Assembly: GCA_910577225.1 (NCBI GenBank)
Contig: CAJTMV010000014.1
Span: 25,154-89,153 of the forward strand
DNA length: 64,000 nt
Reading direction: 5' to 3'
From: an uncultured Eubacterium sp.
GTDB taxonomy: Bacteria > Bacillota > Clostridia > Lachnospirales > Lachnospiraceae
The notes beneath the pieces were generated by a model that was given only the letters and a program-made list of their open reading frames with translations, did not search any database and was not told where the DNA came from. Each line of letters begins with the position of its first letter. The first letter of the stretch is position 1. Of the stretch, positions 1 through 8,132 are shown piece by piece. The position numbers were made by a program, and so were the translations under genes.

Positions 1-470
1 GAATCCTGGCAGACCTGTCCGTAAGGGAAAATATTATCATTGCGCTGCAGGCAAAACGGGGGATGTTTCACCCGATGAGCCGTAAGGAGATGGAAGATTT
101 TGCGGATAAATATATCAAAGTGCTGCAGGTAAAGACGGCCAGCAGGGAAACGCCGATCAAGAGCTTATCCGGCGGGAATCAGCAGAAGGTCATTATTGGC
201 CGCTGGCTGTTAACGAATCCGGATTACCTGATTTTGGATGAACCGACCAGAGGTATCGATATCGGTACAAAGACCGAGATCCAAAAACTGGTACTGCAGC
301 TTGCAGATGAAGGAAAGTCCATCACGTTTATTTCTTCAGAAGTAGAAGAGATGCTGCGTACCTGTTCGAGAATGGCGGTTCTGCGCGACGGCAGAAAGGT
401 CGGAGAGATAGAGGGTGACGACTTAACGCAGGAGAAGATCATGCAGACGATTGCCGGAGGTGAAAAATAG
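1..470 (+). CDS. ytfR: Sugar ABC transporter ATP-binding protein, 3' part (YtfR-like)
   Basis: Cytoplasmic ATPase that powers sugar import through the two permeases encoded next. The window edge cuts the gene: the frame is open from base 3 and about 155 residues are visible. They hold the second nucleotide-binding domain of a duplicated sugar ATPase of the RbsA/MglA/YtfR type, with the signature LSGGNQQK, Walker B LILDEPTRGIDIGTK and a downstream SSEVEE segment. The stop lies 2 bases before the next start, so the three genes form one operon. The YtfR name is inferred from the YtfT- and YjfF-like partners. A galactofuranose-type substrate is likely but not proven by sequence. Confidence 0.85.
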   Translation, partial: ILADLSVRENIIIALQAKRGMFHPMSRKEMEDFADKYIKVLQVKTASRETPIKSLSGGNQQKVIIGRWLLTNPDYLILDEPTRGIDIGTKTEIQKLVLQLADEGKSITFISSEVEEMLRTCSRMAVLRDGRKVGEIEGDDLTQEKIMQTIAGGEK

Positions 471-472
471 TT

Positions 473-1531
473 ATGGCGAATGATAATACAAAAACAGGAT
501 TTGATTTCAAACAGCTGACGAAAAAACGTTTGTTTCTGCCGATTGTGTGTCTGATCGTGGTGCTTTTGACGAATCTGATCAAAACACCGGACTTTTTTAA
601 AGTATCGATTACCAACGGCGTATTAAACGGATATATTATCGATGTCATCAACCGTGCGTCCGAGCTCGTGATCCTTGCGATCGGAATGACGCTTGTAACA
701 GCGGCCTCCGGCGGGCAGGATATCAGCGTCGGAGCGGTGATGGCTGTTGCGGCGGCAGCCTGCTGCCAGATTTTAACAGGCGGGGAAGTATCGGCGAACG
801 CATTTGCAAATCCGCTCATTCTGGCGGTCGTTGCAGCGATTGCGGCAGCTGCTTTATGCGGAATGTTTAACGGATTTTTGGTAGCGAAGCTGGGAATTCA
901 GCCGATGGTTGCGACGCTTATTTTGTTTACAGCGGGCCGCGGCATTGCACAGTTAATTACAAAAGGCCAGACGACTTATGTACGTGTGGATTCTTACAAA
1001 ATTATGGGCGGTTATATCGGCAGCTGTCCGATACCGACACCGATCTTTTTTGCAATTATTATGGTAATCATTGTAAATCTGATTTTGAAAAAAACTGCGC
1101 TCGGTTTATATATCGAAAGCGTTGGAATTAACGGTTCTGCTTCCAGACTGGTCGGATTAAATTCTACGATGATTAAGTTTTTGACGTATGTAATCTGCGG
1201 CGTGCTGGCGGGTGTCGCTGGTATCGTAGCTTCCAGCCGTATTTATTCGGCAGATGCAAATAACATCGGATTAAACCTGGAGATGGATGCCATCCTTGCG
1301 GTAGCGCTGGGCGGTAACGCGCTGGGCGGCGGTAAATTCAGCCTGATGGGTTCAGTGATCGGCGCGTACACGATCCAGGCGCTGACTACCACACTGTACG
1401 CCATGAGTGTTTCTTCTGACAGGCTTCCGGTCTATAAGGCAGTAGTCGTTGTCATTATCGTTGTACTTCAGAGTCCTGTATTTAAGAAATATCTTGCCGC
1501 GGCAAAGGCAAGACGGACGCAGGCAATATAA
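473..1531 (+). CDS. ytfT: Sugar ABC transporter permease (YtfT-like)
   Basis: Integral membrane subunit of a sugar ABC importer of the BPD_transp_2 family (RbsC-like), 352 residues. A short charged N-terminus is followed by many hydrophobic helices. The family motif around GGQDISVGAV lies near residue 80 and a second conserved patch, LAVALGGNALGGG, lies in the C-terminal third. The start has GGAGGTG about 8 bases upstream, inside the end of the ATPase gene. It is followed after 20 bases by a second, different permease, which matches the ytfQRT-yjfF arrangement where two permeases form a heterodimer. The substrate-binding protein would lie upstream, outside the window. Confidence 0.85.
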   Translation: MANDNTKTGFDFKQLTKKRLFLPIVCLIVVLLTNLIKTPDFFKVSITNGVLNGYIIDVINRASELVILAIGMTLVTAASGGQDISVGAVMAVAAAACCQILTGGEVSANAFANPLILAVVAAIAAAALCGMFNGFLVAKLGIQPMVATLILFTAGRGIAQLITKGQTTYVRVDSYKIMGGYIGSCPIPTPIFFAIIMVIIVNLILKKTALGLYIESVGINGSASRLVGLNSTMIKFLTYVICGVLAGVAGIVASSRIYSADANNIGLNLEMDAILAVALGGNALGGGKFSLMGSVIGAYTIQALTTTLYAMSVSSDRLPVYKAVVVVIIVVLQSPVFKKYLAAAKARRTQAI

Positions 1532-1551
1532 TCGGAAGGTGGTCAGAAAGC

Positions 1552-2565
1552 ATGGAAAAGAAAAAGATAAACAGCAATACATTTTTGCTGATCATTACAA
1601 TTGTATTATTCGTAGTCATGTATGTCGCTGGTATGATTATATTTAGCGAGCAGGGCTTTGCAAAACCACAGATGTTTTTGAACCTGTTTATTTCCAACGC
1701 CGGACTGATTGTCATTGGCTGTGGCATGACGCTCGTTATGATAACCGGAGGTATCGATATTTCGGTCGGCTCGGTAACCGCACTTGTGTGTATGGTATCC
1801 GCTTATGTAATGGAAAATAAAGGTATGAGCGCCTGGATGGCCGTATTTTTCTCTCTGATTATCGGTATCTGCTTTGGTCTGGTGCAGGGATATCTGGTTA
1901 CGTATCTGGAGATTCAGCCGTTTATCGTAACGCTGGCCGGCATGTTCTTTGGCCGTGGTATGACGGCGATGGTCAGTACGGAAATGATCTCGATCAAAAA
2001 CGAACTGTTTTTGAAATGGGCCAATTACAGAATTAATATGCCGTTTGGTTCAGTCAATAAAAAAGGCAGATTTATTGCAGCTTATATTTATCCGACGGTT
2101 GTTATCGCGCTTATCGTTGTCATTATTATTTCCGTTATGCTTAAATATTCCAAGTTCGGACGTAAACTGTATGCGATCGGCGGCAATCAGCAGAGCGCTG
2201 TCATGATGGGACTTAACGTGAAGCGGACCAAAATGCAGGCATACGTACTGGACGGATTTTTAGCGGGTCTTGGCGGATTTTTGTTCTGCTTAAACAGCTG
2301 CGCGGGATTCGTAGAGCAGGCGAAAGGACTGGAGATGGATGCGATTTCTTCTGCCGTTATCGGCGGTACGCTGTTAAGCGGCGGCGTCGGTACGGTTATC
2401 GGTACGCTGTTTGGCGTATTGATTAAAGGAACGATCACGAGTCTGATTACGACACAGGGTACGCTGTCCAGCTGGTGGGTAAGAATTACATTGTCAGCGC
2501 TGCTTTGCTTCTTTATCGTATTGCAGGCGGTATTTGCGGCAGCGAAAAAGAAAAATAAAAATTAG
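1552..2565 (+). CDS. yjfF: Sugar ABC transporter permease (YjfF-like)
   Basis: Second membrane subunit of the importer, 337 residues, mostly hydrophobic helices. It shows the family motif TGGIDISVGSV near residue 65. Its C-terminal part, with AIGGNQQSAVMMGL, AVIGGTLLSGGVGTV and GTLSSWW, closely resembles E. coli YjfF as I remember it. An AAGGTGG ribosome site precedes the ATG. It is the last gene of the operon, and a strong hairpin terminator follows 26 bases after the stop. Assignment to the BPD_transp_2 family is firm. The galactofuranose role is inferred from similarity. Confidence 0.87.
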   Translation: MEKKKINSNTFLLIITIVLFVVMYVAGMIIFSEQGFAKPQMFLNLFISNAGLIVIGCGMTLVMITGGIDISVGSVTALVCMVSAYVMENKGMSAWMAVFFSLIIGICFGLVQGYLVTYLEIQPFIVTLAGMFFGRGMTAMVSTEMISIKNELFLKWANYRINMPFGSVNKKGRFIAAYIYPTVVIALIVVIIISVMLKYSKFGRKLYAIGGNQQSAVMMGLNVKRTKMQAYVLDGFLAGLGGFLFCLNSCAGFVEQAKGLEMDAISSAVIGGTLLSGGVGTVIGTLFGVLIKGTITSLITTQGTLSSWWVRITLSALLCFFIVLQAVFAAAKKKNKN

Positions 2566-2591
2566 GATCGGATCATCAGATACGATCGTCT

Positions 2592-2620
2592 GGCGGCTGT
2601 TTTACAGCCGCCGTTTTTGG
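2592..2620 (+). terminator. Rho-independent terminator of the sugar ABC operon
   Basis: A perfect 9-bp stem (GGCGGCTGT/ACAGCCGCC) with a 3-base loop is followed by GTTTTTGG. It ends the plus-strand transporter operon just before the 3' end of the convergent minus-strand gene. There is no T-run on the minus strand, so it acts in one direction. Confidence 0.9.
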
Positions 2621-3022
2621 TTACATCTGCGCGTCTGCAATGGCAAGAATCTTTTCAAAAGCCAGTCCCGCGAACATCCACAGCGGGGCATAATCCAGAC
2701 GGATAATGCCGTGAATATTTGATTTTGCCCTGCTGTAATCCCAGGGGCACATTTTGTGTTTTTTTAAAAAGCTGCCGCTTACATATTCTCCGGTAAAAAT
2801 ACCGACGCTGTAAATGGCTCCCCGCAGGAGTGTGGGACAGCTGGTAAGGCGGCGGGATACCGGAGCGATCACAGAGGCCATCCCATAGATGGGGAACATC
2901 CAGAGAGAAGTCTGGCCCATCAGCCGTTTATCCCGTTTCCATATGCTTCCTGTGGAAGTAAATAATATTTCCATGCACCAGCCGGTCAGACCGCAGATCA
3001 TAAAGTTTTGTAAGTTCTTCAT
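2621..3022 (-). CDS. Putative ABC-transporter type IV / CmpB-like membrane protein
   Basis: Small membrane protein of 133 residues resembling the family called putative ABC transporter permease (ABC_trans_CmpB, PF06541). The sequence shows a hydrophobic N-terminus with GxxGWCMEI, a central hydrophobic stretch with GxxxEY, and a conserved-looking C-terminal patch (WDYSRAKSNIHGIIRLDYAPLW). Function is unknown for the family and no ABC partner is adjacent. It lies 69 bases downstream of the flavodiiron gene on the same strand and may be read from the same transcript. The ribosome site before the ATG is poor, so the exact start is uncertain. Confidence 0.65.
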   Translation of the reverse strand: MKNLQNFMICGLTGWCMEILFTSTGSIWKRDKRLMGQTSLWMFPIYGMASVIAPVSRRLTSCPTLLRGAIYSVGIFTGEYVSGSFLKKHKMCPWDYSRAKSNIHGIIRLDYAPLWMFAGLAFEKILAIADAQM

Positions 3023-3091
3023 ATAGACAGGATGTACAGAATTTTGGATTTTATACCAGAATCTTGCAATCGTACGTCTGGCAGGATGTCG

Positions 3092-4309
3092 TCAGTCTTC
3101 TTTCATAGAGTCGATAATAGCGTCTGCCAGCGCGTCCAGTTCGATATTTTTATCGGCGCCCATCGAAGAAGCAATGCTGAGACGTTCATTTAATAGCGTC
3201 ATATTCTTTAATTCTTCATCGATAAATTTCTGCATCAGGTCGCCGGACTTACATGCCCAGGAGCCGTTTTCGATCAGAGCGAACGTACGGTTTTGCATAT
3301 TCAGCGCTTTCATATCCATCAGGAAATTATGCATGACCGGATAAATACCCAGGTTATAAGTGACGGACGCCAGTACGATATGACTGTACTTAAACGCGTC
3401 GGAAATTAAATAAGACACATGGGTATTCGATACGTCGTGTACTTTTACATTGGTACAGCCTTTTTCGCACAGCTTACATGCAAGCGCCTGTGCAGCGGCT
3501 TCGGTATTGCCGTACATGGAAGCGTAGGCAATCATGACGCCTTTTTCTTCCGGTTCATAGCGGCTCCATTTGTCGTATTTATCGATAAAATATCCAAAAT
3601 CTTCACGCCATACCGGGCCGTGCAGCGGGCAGATGTATTTGATTTTGTCTACGATGCCGCCGGCTTTTTTTAACAACAGCTGGATATGCGGACCGTATTT
3701 TCCGACGATATTTACCAAATAGCGGCGCGCCTCGTCGAGCCAGTCGCGGTCGAAGTTCACTTCGTCCGCGAACAGTTTGCCGTCCAGTGCGATAAAAGAA
3801 CCGAACGCATCCGCGGAAAACAATACGCCGTTTGTCGTATCAAAAGTAACCATGGCTTCCGGCCAGTGTACCATCGGTGCGGCTACAAACGTTACCGTAT
3901 GGCTGCCAAAGCAGTGCGTATCTCCTTCTGCGACGGTAACGCATTCGTGCTGATCCGGATGGAAACCAAACTGACGCATCAGCATAAAGGCTTTTTCTGT
4001 AGAAATCACTTTTACCTGCGGATAGCGCAGCAGGATCTGTTCTACACAGGCGCCGTGATCAGGCTCCATATGATTTACGACGAGCCAGTCGAGAGAGCGG
4101 CCTTCCAGCAGATAGTCCAGATTTTCCAAAAGCTGACGGCAGGCGGACCAGTCTACGGTATCAAACAGTACGGTCTCTTTATCCAGGAGCAGATATGCGT
4201 TGTAGCTTACGCCATATGGAATCGGGTGTATATTTTCAAATAAATGGAGCCGGTGGTCGTTCGCGCCGACCCAGTACAAATCCTCTGTGATATTACGTAC
4301 ACAATACAT
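3092..4309 (-). CDS. fprA: Flavodiiron protein (FprA-type, oxygen or NO reductase)
   Basis: Soluble protein of 405 residues that reduces O2 to water and/or NO to N2O with electrons from rubredoxin. A beta-lactamase-like diiron domain (about 1-250) is followed by a flavodoxin-like FMN domain (about 255-400) starting at IAYASMYGNTEAAA. All usual iron ligands are present: H80, E82, D84 and H85 in HMEPDHG, then H148, D167 and H230. There is no fused rubredoxin or flavin reductase, so it is a class A protein needing an external donor. The gene 65 bases upstream encodes a protein ending in rubredoxin, an obvious candidate donor. Expected role: oxygen or NO detoxification in an anaerobe. Confidence 0.93.
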   Translation of the reverse strand: MYCVRNITEDLYWVGANDHRLHLFENIHPIPYGVSYNAYLLLDKETVLFDTVDWSACRQLLENLDYLLEGRSLDWLVVNHMEPDHGACVEQILLRYPQVKVISTEKAFMLMRQFGFHPDQHECVTVAEGDTHCFGSHTVTFVAAPMVHWPEAMVTFDTTNGVLFSADAFGSFIALDGKLFADEVNFDRDWLDEARRYLVNIVGKYGPHIQLLLKKAGGIVDKIKYICPLHGPVWREDFGYFIDKYDKWSRYEPEEKGVMIAYASMYGNTEAAAQALACKLCEKGCTNVKVHDVSNTHVSYLISDAFKYSHIVLASVTYNLGIYPVMHNFLMDMKALNMQNRTFALIENGSWACKSGDLMQKFIDEELKNMTLLNERLSIASSMGADKNIELDALADAIIDSMKED

Positions 4310-4374
4310 GAGATGTCCTGCTACTTAACGTATAAATAGCTTTTCCTTTCCTAAAATTTGATGTTCATCGTTAT

Positions 4375-6288
4375 TTACGCTTCTATAAACTGGTCTTTGC
4401 CTTCTGCGCATTCCGGACATACCCAGTCCTGCGGCAGTTTTTCAAATAAGGTGCCGGGAGCGATTTCGGCGTCTTCATCTCCGTGCTCAGGGATATATTC
4501 ATAACCGCATCCGCCGCATACGTACCGTTTTCCGATTGGAGCCGGCTTTGGAGCTGGCGGGCGTTTCATTTTAACCATAGGCGGAGCCGGCTGTTTTTCT
4601 CCGGTATCCAGCGCTTTTGTTAACAGCGGCAGAATTTCATTGACATCGCCGACAATGCCATAGTCGCAGTTTTTAAAGATCGGCGCGTTGCCGTTTTTAT
4701 TAATGGCTACGATGGTGGAAGCGTCCTTGATGCCTTTCAAATGCTGGGTAGCGCCGGAAATACCGCAGGCAATATACAGGTTGCCGGTAAATTTCTGGCC
4801 GGACATGCCCACATAGCGGCTTAATGGTACGTATTTTAACGTTTCAGCGACCGGACGGGAAGAACCGATGGCTGCGCCGGCTGCCTTTGCCAGATCTTCG
4901 ATCAGCTTCATATTTTCTTTTGGGCCGATGCCTTTGCCGGCCGAAACGACGCGTTCCGCCTGTGCGATCGGAGTGTCGGCAGCAATGCCTACGGTAAAGT
5001 CGTGTCCGTCTTTTTTCAGAGCTTCTACAAGAGCGGTTACTTTATCGCCTGCGGCGCCGTCACGGAAGATATGTCCTTTGCGCACACCGGTGATGGGAGC
5101 CGGCTTTTTTGCGGCCGAACGGCTGCCGCCGCCGGAGTCTTTCGGCATTTTTCCAATCAGATTCGCTGCGATTACGACACGCTGGATTTCGTTGGTACCT
5201 TCGTAGATCGTTGTTATTTTGGCGTCGCGGTACATTCTTTCAACGTCCATTCCTTTTAGGAATCCGGTGCCGCCGAAAATCTGCAGCGCGCTGTTTGTAA
5301 CTTCCAAAGCGATATCGGAAGCATACATTTTAGCCATTGCAGCTTCCATGGCATACGGTTTGTGCATCTCTTTTAATTCTGCCGCGGAATAGACCAAAAA
5401 CCTTGCGCAACGCAGTTTGGTAGCCATATCGGCCAGCTTAAAGGAAATGCCCTGCTGCGCGGCGATTGGTTTGCCAAACTGAACGCGCTCTTTCGCGTAG
5501 TCCAGAGCTTGTTCAAAAGCGCCCTGCGCGATGCCAAGCGCCTGTGCGGCAATGCCGATACGTCCGCCGTCCAGCGTTGCCATGGCGATCTTAAATCCTT
5601 CGCCTTCTTTGCCGAGCAGATTTTCCTTCGGAACTTTGACGTCGTTAAAAATCAGTTCTGCGGTCGTCGAAGAGCGGATGCCCATTTTGTCATAATGATC
5701 GCCGAATTCAAAACCGTCCCAGCCTTTTTCCACGATAAAGGCAGAAATGCCGCGGGTACCGATATCTGGTGTCGTAACGGCAAATACCACGTATGTATCC
5801 GCTTTTGGAGCGTTTGTAATAAAGATTTTGCCGCCGTTTAGCAGATAGTAATCGCCTTTGTCCAAAGCGGTCGTTTCCGTGCCGCCGGCGTCAGAGCCTG
5901 CGTTTGGTTCCGTCAGGCCAAAGGCGCCGATTTTTTCTCCTTTTGCGAGCGGAACGAGATATTTCTGCTTTTGCGCTTCATTGCCAAAGGCGAAGATAGG
6001 GAACGAGCCTAACGATACATGAGCGGATAAAATAACGCCGGAACCGCCGTCTACTCTGGACAATTCTTCGACTGCAATCGCATAGCTGTTTACATCGAGT
6101 CCGGCGCCACCGTACTCTTTTGGATAAGGAATACCCATCAGGCCCATTTCTCCGAGTTTTTTTACGGCCTCGTCAGGAAAACGGTTCTCCTGATCTAGGG
6201 AAAAAGCGATCGGTTTGATCTCTTCTTCGGCAAACGCACGAATTTTCGCCCGCAGCTCTTCTTGTTCTGGTGTTGTCTGGAATAACAT
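4375..6288 (-). CDS. Fusion: acyl-CoA dehydrogenase + ETF-alpha FAD domain + rubredoxin
   Basis: A 637-residue three-module redox protein. Residues 1 to about 378 are a complete acyl-CoA dehydrogenase with FGLTEPNAGSD, the RVQFGKPI segment and IYEGTNEIQ, which carries the catalytic glutamate. A Ser/Gly/Ala/Lys linker leads to the FAD-binding domain of ETF-alpha (about 440-565; SSRPVAE, LYIACGISGATQHLKG, VAINKN, DYGIVGD). A Pro/Lys linker then leads to rubredoxin with C591, C594, C624 and C627. Electrons could pass from substrate FAD to ETF FAD to iron in one chain. The N-terminal ETF-alpha domain and ETF-beta are missing and no etfB is nearby. AAGGAGG lies upstream of the ATG. The flavodiiron gene follows. 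Substrate unknown. Confidence 0.92.
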   Translation of the reverse strand: MLFQTTPEQEELRAKIRAFAEEEIKPIAFSLDQENRFPDEAVKKLGEMGLMGIPYPKEYGGAGLDVNSYAIAVEELSRVDGGSGVILSAHVSLGSFPIFAFGNEAQKQKYLVPLAKGEKIGAFGLTEPNAGSDAGGTETTALDKGDYYLLNGGKIFITNAPKADTYVVFAVTTPDIGTRGISAFIVEKGWDGFEFGDHYDKMGIRSSTTAELIFNDVKVPKENLLGKEGEGFKIAMATLDGGRIGIAAQALGIAQGAFEQALDYAKERVQFGKPIAAQQGISFKLADMATKLRCARFLVYSAAELKEMHKPYAMEAAMAKMYASDIALEVTNSALQIFGGTGFLKGMDVERMYRDAKITTIYEGTNEIQRVVIAANLIGKMPKDSGGGSRSAAKKPAPITGVRKGHIFRDGAAGDKVTALVEALKKDGHDFTVGIAADTPIAQAERVVSAGKGIGPKENMKLIEDLAKAAGAAIGSSRPVAETLKYVPLSRYVGMSGQKFTGNLYIACGISGATQHLKGIKDASTIVAINKNGNAPIFKNCDYGIVGDVNEILPLLTKALDTGEKQPAPPMVKMKRPPAPKPAPIGKRYVCGGCGYEYIPEHGDEDAEIAPGTLFEKLPQDWVCPECAEGKDQFIEA

Positions 6289-6389
6289 GGCATTGCCTCC
6301 TTTTTGTTGGATTTTAAATAAAATTCAGGTAAAAATAACTGATATATTTGTTGGAAAATGTAAATTGTCTGTAAATTATAACTAAAAAC

Positions 6390-6418
6390 AATATATCAAA
6401 TTGCGGAATGATTGTCAA
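6390..6418 (-). promoter_or_regulatory. Sigma-A-type promoter for the fusion dehydrogenase/flavodiiron genes
   Basis: Read on the minus strand: TTGACA, 17 bases, TATATT, about 100 bases before the start of the fusion gene. This is a near-consensus housekeeping promoter. The 100-base AT-rich leader shows no clear riboswitch or operator, apart from a loose direct repeat of TTTACA. Confidence 0.75.
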
Positions 6419-6448
6419 TAATTTCTGGCTTTAATTACCAGATTTTCA

Positions 6449-6477
6449 TTGAATCGTTTTGCATGGATGTGTATAAT
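6449..6477 (+). promoter_or_regulatory. Sigma-A-type promoter for murE
   Basis: TTGAAT, 17 bases, TATAAT, about 145 bases upstream of the chosen murE start. It is divergent from the promoter at 6390-6418. Together they account for most of the 333-base gap between the two starts; nothing else is recognisable there. Confidence 0.7.
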
Positions 6478-6621
6478 ATGAAAGAGTGAGAAAGCATAGA
6501 TCCGGCTGGATGGTGAAACGGCTGCGTTTTTGAGGGGGATCAGGGTTTATCTTTGAAACATCAAAAGCGCTGCCTGGTCATAGATGGTATCGCATTTGAA
6601 AATGGAACAGGAGGTTTGTAC

Positions 6622-8079
6622 ATGACAATAGAACAATTAACAGAGGAGATAGACGATCAGCTTCTTTCCGGCAGTAAGAATCAGGAAGTTTCGGCACTTG
6701 TATACAATTCCGGGGACCTTGTGCCGGGATGTCTGTTTGTGTGTATCAAAGGAGCCAGCTTCGACGGGCATACATGTGTGCGTGAAGCTGCCGAAAAGCA
6801 TGCGGCGGCCGTTGTAGTGGAACGGGAGACCGAAATTCCAAAGGGACTGACCGTCATAAAGGTATCGGATACGAGGCTGGCGCTCGCGCATCTGTCGGCG
6901 GCCTGGTTTGGTCATCCGGCGAAAAGGCTTTTGACGATCGGTATTACAGGAACGAAGGGCAAGACGACGACGACGTATATGATAAAGTCGATTCTTGAGA
7001 GCACCGGCAGAAAGGTCGGCCTGATCGGTACGATCGAGACGATCATCGGGGACGAACATATACCGTCGAAAAATACAACGCCGGAATCTTATCTGATCCA
7101 GCAGTATTTCAAACGGATGGCTGACGCTGGCTGCGATACGTGTGTAATGGAAGTATCTTCCCAGGGACTGATGATGCATCGTGTGAGCGGATTTACGTTT
7201 GATATCGGCATTTTTACCAATATCGAGCCGGATCATATCGGGCCGAATGAACACGCTTCGTTTGACGACTATCTGTTCTGTAAAGGAATGCTGTTTCGAC
7301 AGTGTCGTACCGGCATTGTAAACGCAGATGATCCGCGCATGCACCAGGTGATTCAGGGACATACCTGTACGATCGGAACGTACGGATTTTCCGATCGGGC
7401 CGATCTTCGGGCGGAACATGTGAATCTGGTTCGCGGACCGGGATATCTGGGCGTTTCGTATCATGCGGCAGGAAATTGCGATTTTGACGTGGAAATCGAT
7501 ATGCCGGGGACGTTCAGCGTGTACAATTCTCTGACGGCTATCGCGGTATGCAGACATTTAAATGTGCCGGTAGAAAATATGAAACGGGCGTTAAAACAGG
7601 CGAAGGTCAAAGGCCGTATCGAGATGGTGCATGTATCGGACGATTTTACGCTGATGATCGATTACGCACACAATGCGATGAGTCTTCGAAGTCTTTTGAC
7701 TACCCTGCGCGGCTATGAGCCCGGCAGGCTGGTCTGCCTGTTTGGATGCGGCGGCAACCGCAGCGAAGACCGCCGGTATGAAATGGGAGAAGTATCCGGC
7801 GGGCTTGCGGACTTAACGATTATTACGTCGGATAATCCAAGAAACGAAGATCCGCAGACGATCATCGACCATATTAAGCAGGGAATTGCAAAAACGAATG
7901 GACAATACGTCGAAATCGCAGACCGGAAAGAAGCCATCCGTTATGCGATTGAAAACGGCAGACCCGGCGATGTGATCGTTTTGGCCGGAAAAGGACATGA
8001 AGATTATCAGGAAATCCGGGGAAAGAAATATCCGATGGACGAACGGGTTCTGATCGCGGATATACTGGCGGGCAAATAG
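6622..8079 (+). CDS. murE: UDP-N-acetylmuramoyl-tripeptide synthetase, meso-DAP-adding (MurE)
   Basis: Cytoplasmic ligase that adds meso-diaminopimelate to UDP-MurNAc-L-Ala-D-Glu in peptidoglycan synthesis, using ATP. The P-loop GTKGKTTTT lies near residue 110. The DNPR motif near residue 404, which selects meso-DAP over lysine, predicts a DAP-type wall. The frame is open from 6553, but the ATG at 6622 has a perfect AGGAGG 7 bases upstream and gives 485 residues, the usual family length. It leads the housekeeping run and priA follows after 53 bases. Confidence 0.94.
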   Translation: MTIEQLTEEIDDQLLSGSKNQEVSALVYNSGDLVPGCLFVCIKGASFDGHTCVREAAEKHAAAVVVERETEIPKGLTVIKVSDTRLALAHLSAAWFGHPAKRLLTIGITGTKGKTTTTYMIKSILESTGRKVGLIGTIETIIGDEHIPSKNTTPESYLIQQYFKRMADAGCDTCVMEVSSQGLMMHRVSGFTFDIGIFTNIEPDHIGPNEHASFDDYLFCKGMLFRQCRTGIVNADDPRMHQVIQGHTCTIGTYGFSDRADLRAEHVNLVRGPGYLGVSYHAAGNCDFDVEIDMPGTFSVYNSLTAIAVCRHLNVPVENMKRALKQAKVKGRIEMVHVSDDFTLMIDYAHNAMSLRSLLTTLRGYEPGRLVCLFGCGGNRSEDRRYEMGEVSGGLADLTIITSDNPRNEDPQTIIDHIKQGIAKTNGQYVEIADRKEAIRYAIENGRPGDVIVLAGKGHEDYQEIRGKKYPMDERVLIADILAGK

Positions 8080-8132
8080 GCAGTTACGGCCAGGGCCGAT
8101 CAGAGTATGACGCAGAATATGATTGGGAATGG

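Noticed and set aside
3092..6288. An etfB or complete etfA gene accompanying the fusion dehydrogenase
   Set aside because: No ETF-beta or N-terminal ETF-alpha sequence was found in any frame near the fusion gene or elsewhere in the window.
6553..6621. Earlier in-frame start for murE
   Set aside because: It would add 23 residues with no family similarity, while the ATG at 6622 has a perfect AGGAGG at the right distance.
6637..7557. Long open frame of 306 codons on the minus strand inside murE
   Set aside because: It lies fully inside murE, which has all family motifs. Its product is rich in Arg, His and Cys with no recognisable domain, as expected for an antisense shadow.
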